DNA from: Bacteroidales bacterium
GTDB taxonomy: Bacteria > Bacteroidota > Bacteroidia > Bacteroidales > UBA7960
Assembly: GCA_007130545.1 (NCBI GenBank)
Contig: SLSG01000073.1
Span: 1 to 5,187 of the forward strand
Direction: 5' to 3'
Length of the DNA stretch: 5,187 bases
A program made the position numbers and the translations under genes. The notes under the pieces were generated by a model that saw only the letters and a list, made by a program, of their open reading frames with translations, ran no database searches and was not told where the DNA came from. Of this stretch, positions 5,082-5,187 are shown piece after piece (within the stretch, counting starts at the first letter, position 1; every line of letters begins with the position of its first letter).

Positions 5082-5187
5082 GTATTGGGTATTGGACGTT
5101 GGACATTGGGTATTGGGTATTGGGTATTGGGTATTGGGTATTGGGTATTGGACGTTGGACATTGGGTATTGGACGTTGGACGTTGGA
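5082..5187 (+). repeat. Heptamer tandem array, 15 x NNNTTGG, runs off the right edge
   Basis: Fifteen perfect heptamers lie at 5082-5186 and the next begins at 5187. They have the same TTGG core and orientation as the left array but a different triplet set: gta 9, acg 4, aca 2. The block acg-aca-gta occurs at 5096-5116 and again at 5152-5172. Six consecutive gta units at 5110-5151 create GGG runs separated by TATT, a G-quadruplex-compatible pattern. The array starts at the base after the cysH TAG and would be transcribed in the TTGG sense if the cysH mRNA extends that far. No other feature is seen. Confidence 0.96.

Noticed and set aside
4764..5162. Minus-strand frame starting with N/Q/Y/P repeats
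   Set aside because: Its start is the right heptamer array read backwards and its remainder is antisense to cysH, which has intact catalytic motifs.

Overview
The window looks like chromosomal DNA from a Bacteroidota bacterium, probably a Bacteroidales-like lineage of moderately high GC. Reasons: the protein style of Ung, Mpl and RlmB; start sites without recognisable Shine-Dalgarno sequences, some preceded by A-rich stretches; and a perfect match to the Bacteroidota -7 element TAnnTTTG ahead of one gene. No transposase, phage gene, tRNA, rRNA or CRISPR array was found. The assignment is by recognition, not by search.

Layout. Positions 1-99 (minus) hold the first 33 codons of a LutA/YkgE-type cysteine-rich (CCG domain) protein that runs off the left edge. 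Positions 101-282 are a pure array of 26 heptamers of form NNNTTGG. Minus-strand genes follow: rlmB (23S rRNA Gm2251 methyltransferase, 269-1006, TTG start), ung (uracil-DNA glycosylase, 1090-1770) and mpl (muropeptide-recycling Mur ligase, 1984-3354). mpl and ung are separated by four copies of a 30-bp repeat. A 112-bp divergent promoter region (3355-3466) separates this block from two plus-strand genes: a metallo-beta-lactamase-fold hydrolase resembling AHL lactonases (3467-4330) and cysH, a [4Fe-4S] adenylyl-sulfate reductase (4377-5081). They are joined by five copies of an 18-bp repeat. The window ends in a second NNNTTGG heptamer array (5082 to the edge).

How the genes relate. They are housekeeping or general metabolic genes: rRNA modification, uracil repair, peptidoglycan recycling, sulfate assimilation, and lactate-type oxidation. 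They share no pathway. Transcription order on the minus strand is mpl, ung, rlmB, lutA-like; on the plus strand it is MBL hydrolase, cysH.

The striking part is the gene ends. Four of the five complete genes end inside, or directly against, a short tandem repeat. The rlmB stop is made by a heptamer, the mpl stop lies in a 30-bp unit, the MBL stop lies in an 18-bp unit, and the cysH stop touches a heptamer array. In addition the cysH start lies in the last 18-bp unit, the lutA-like start is one base from a heptamer array, and the longest possible ung reading frame starts in the last 30-bp unit. Repeat birth and growth at gene boundaries is the best candidate here for something not previously described.
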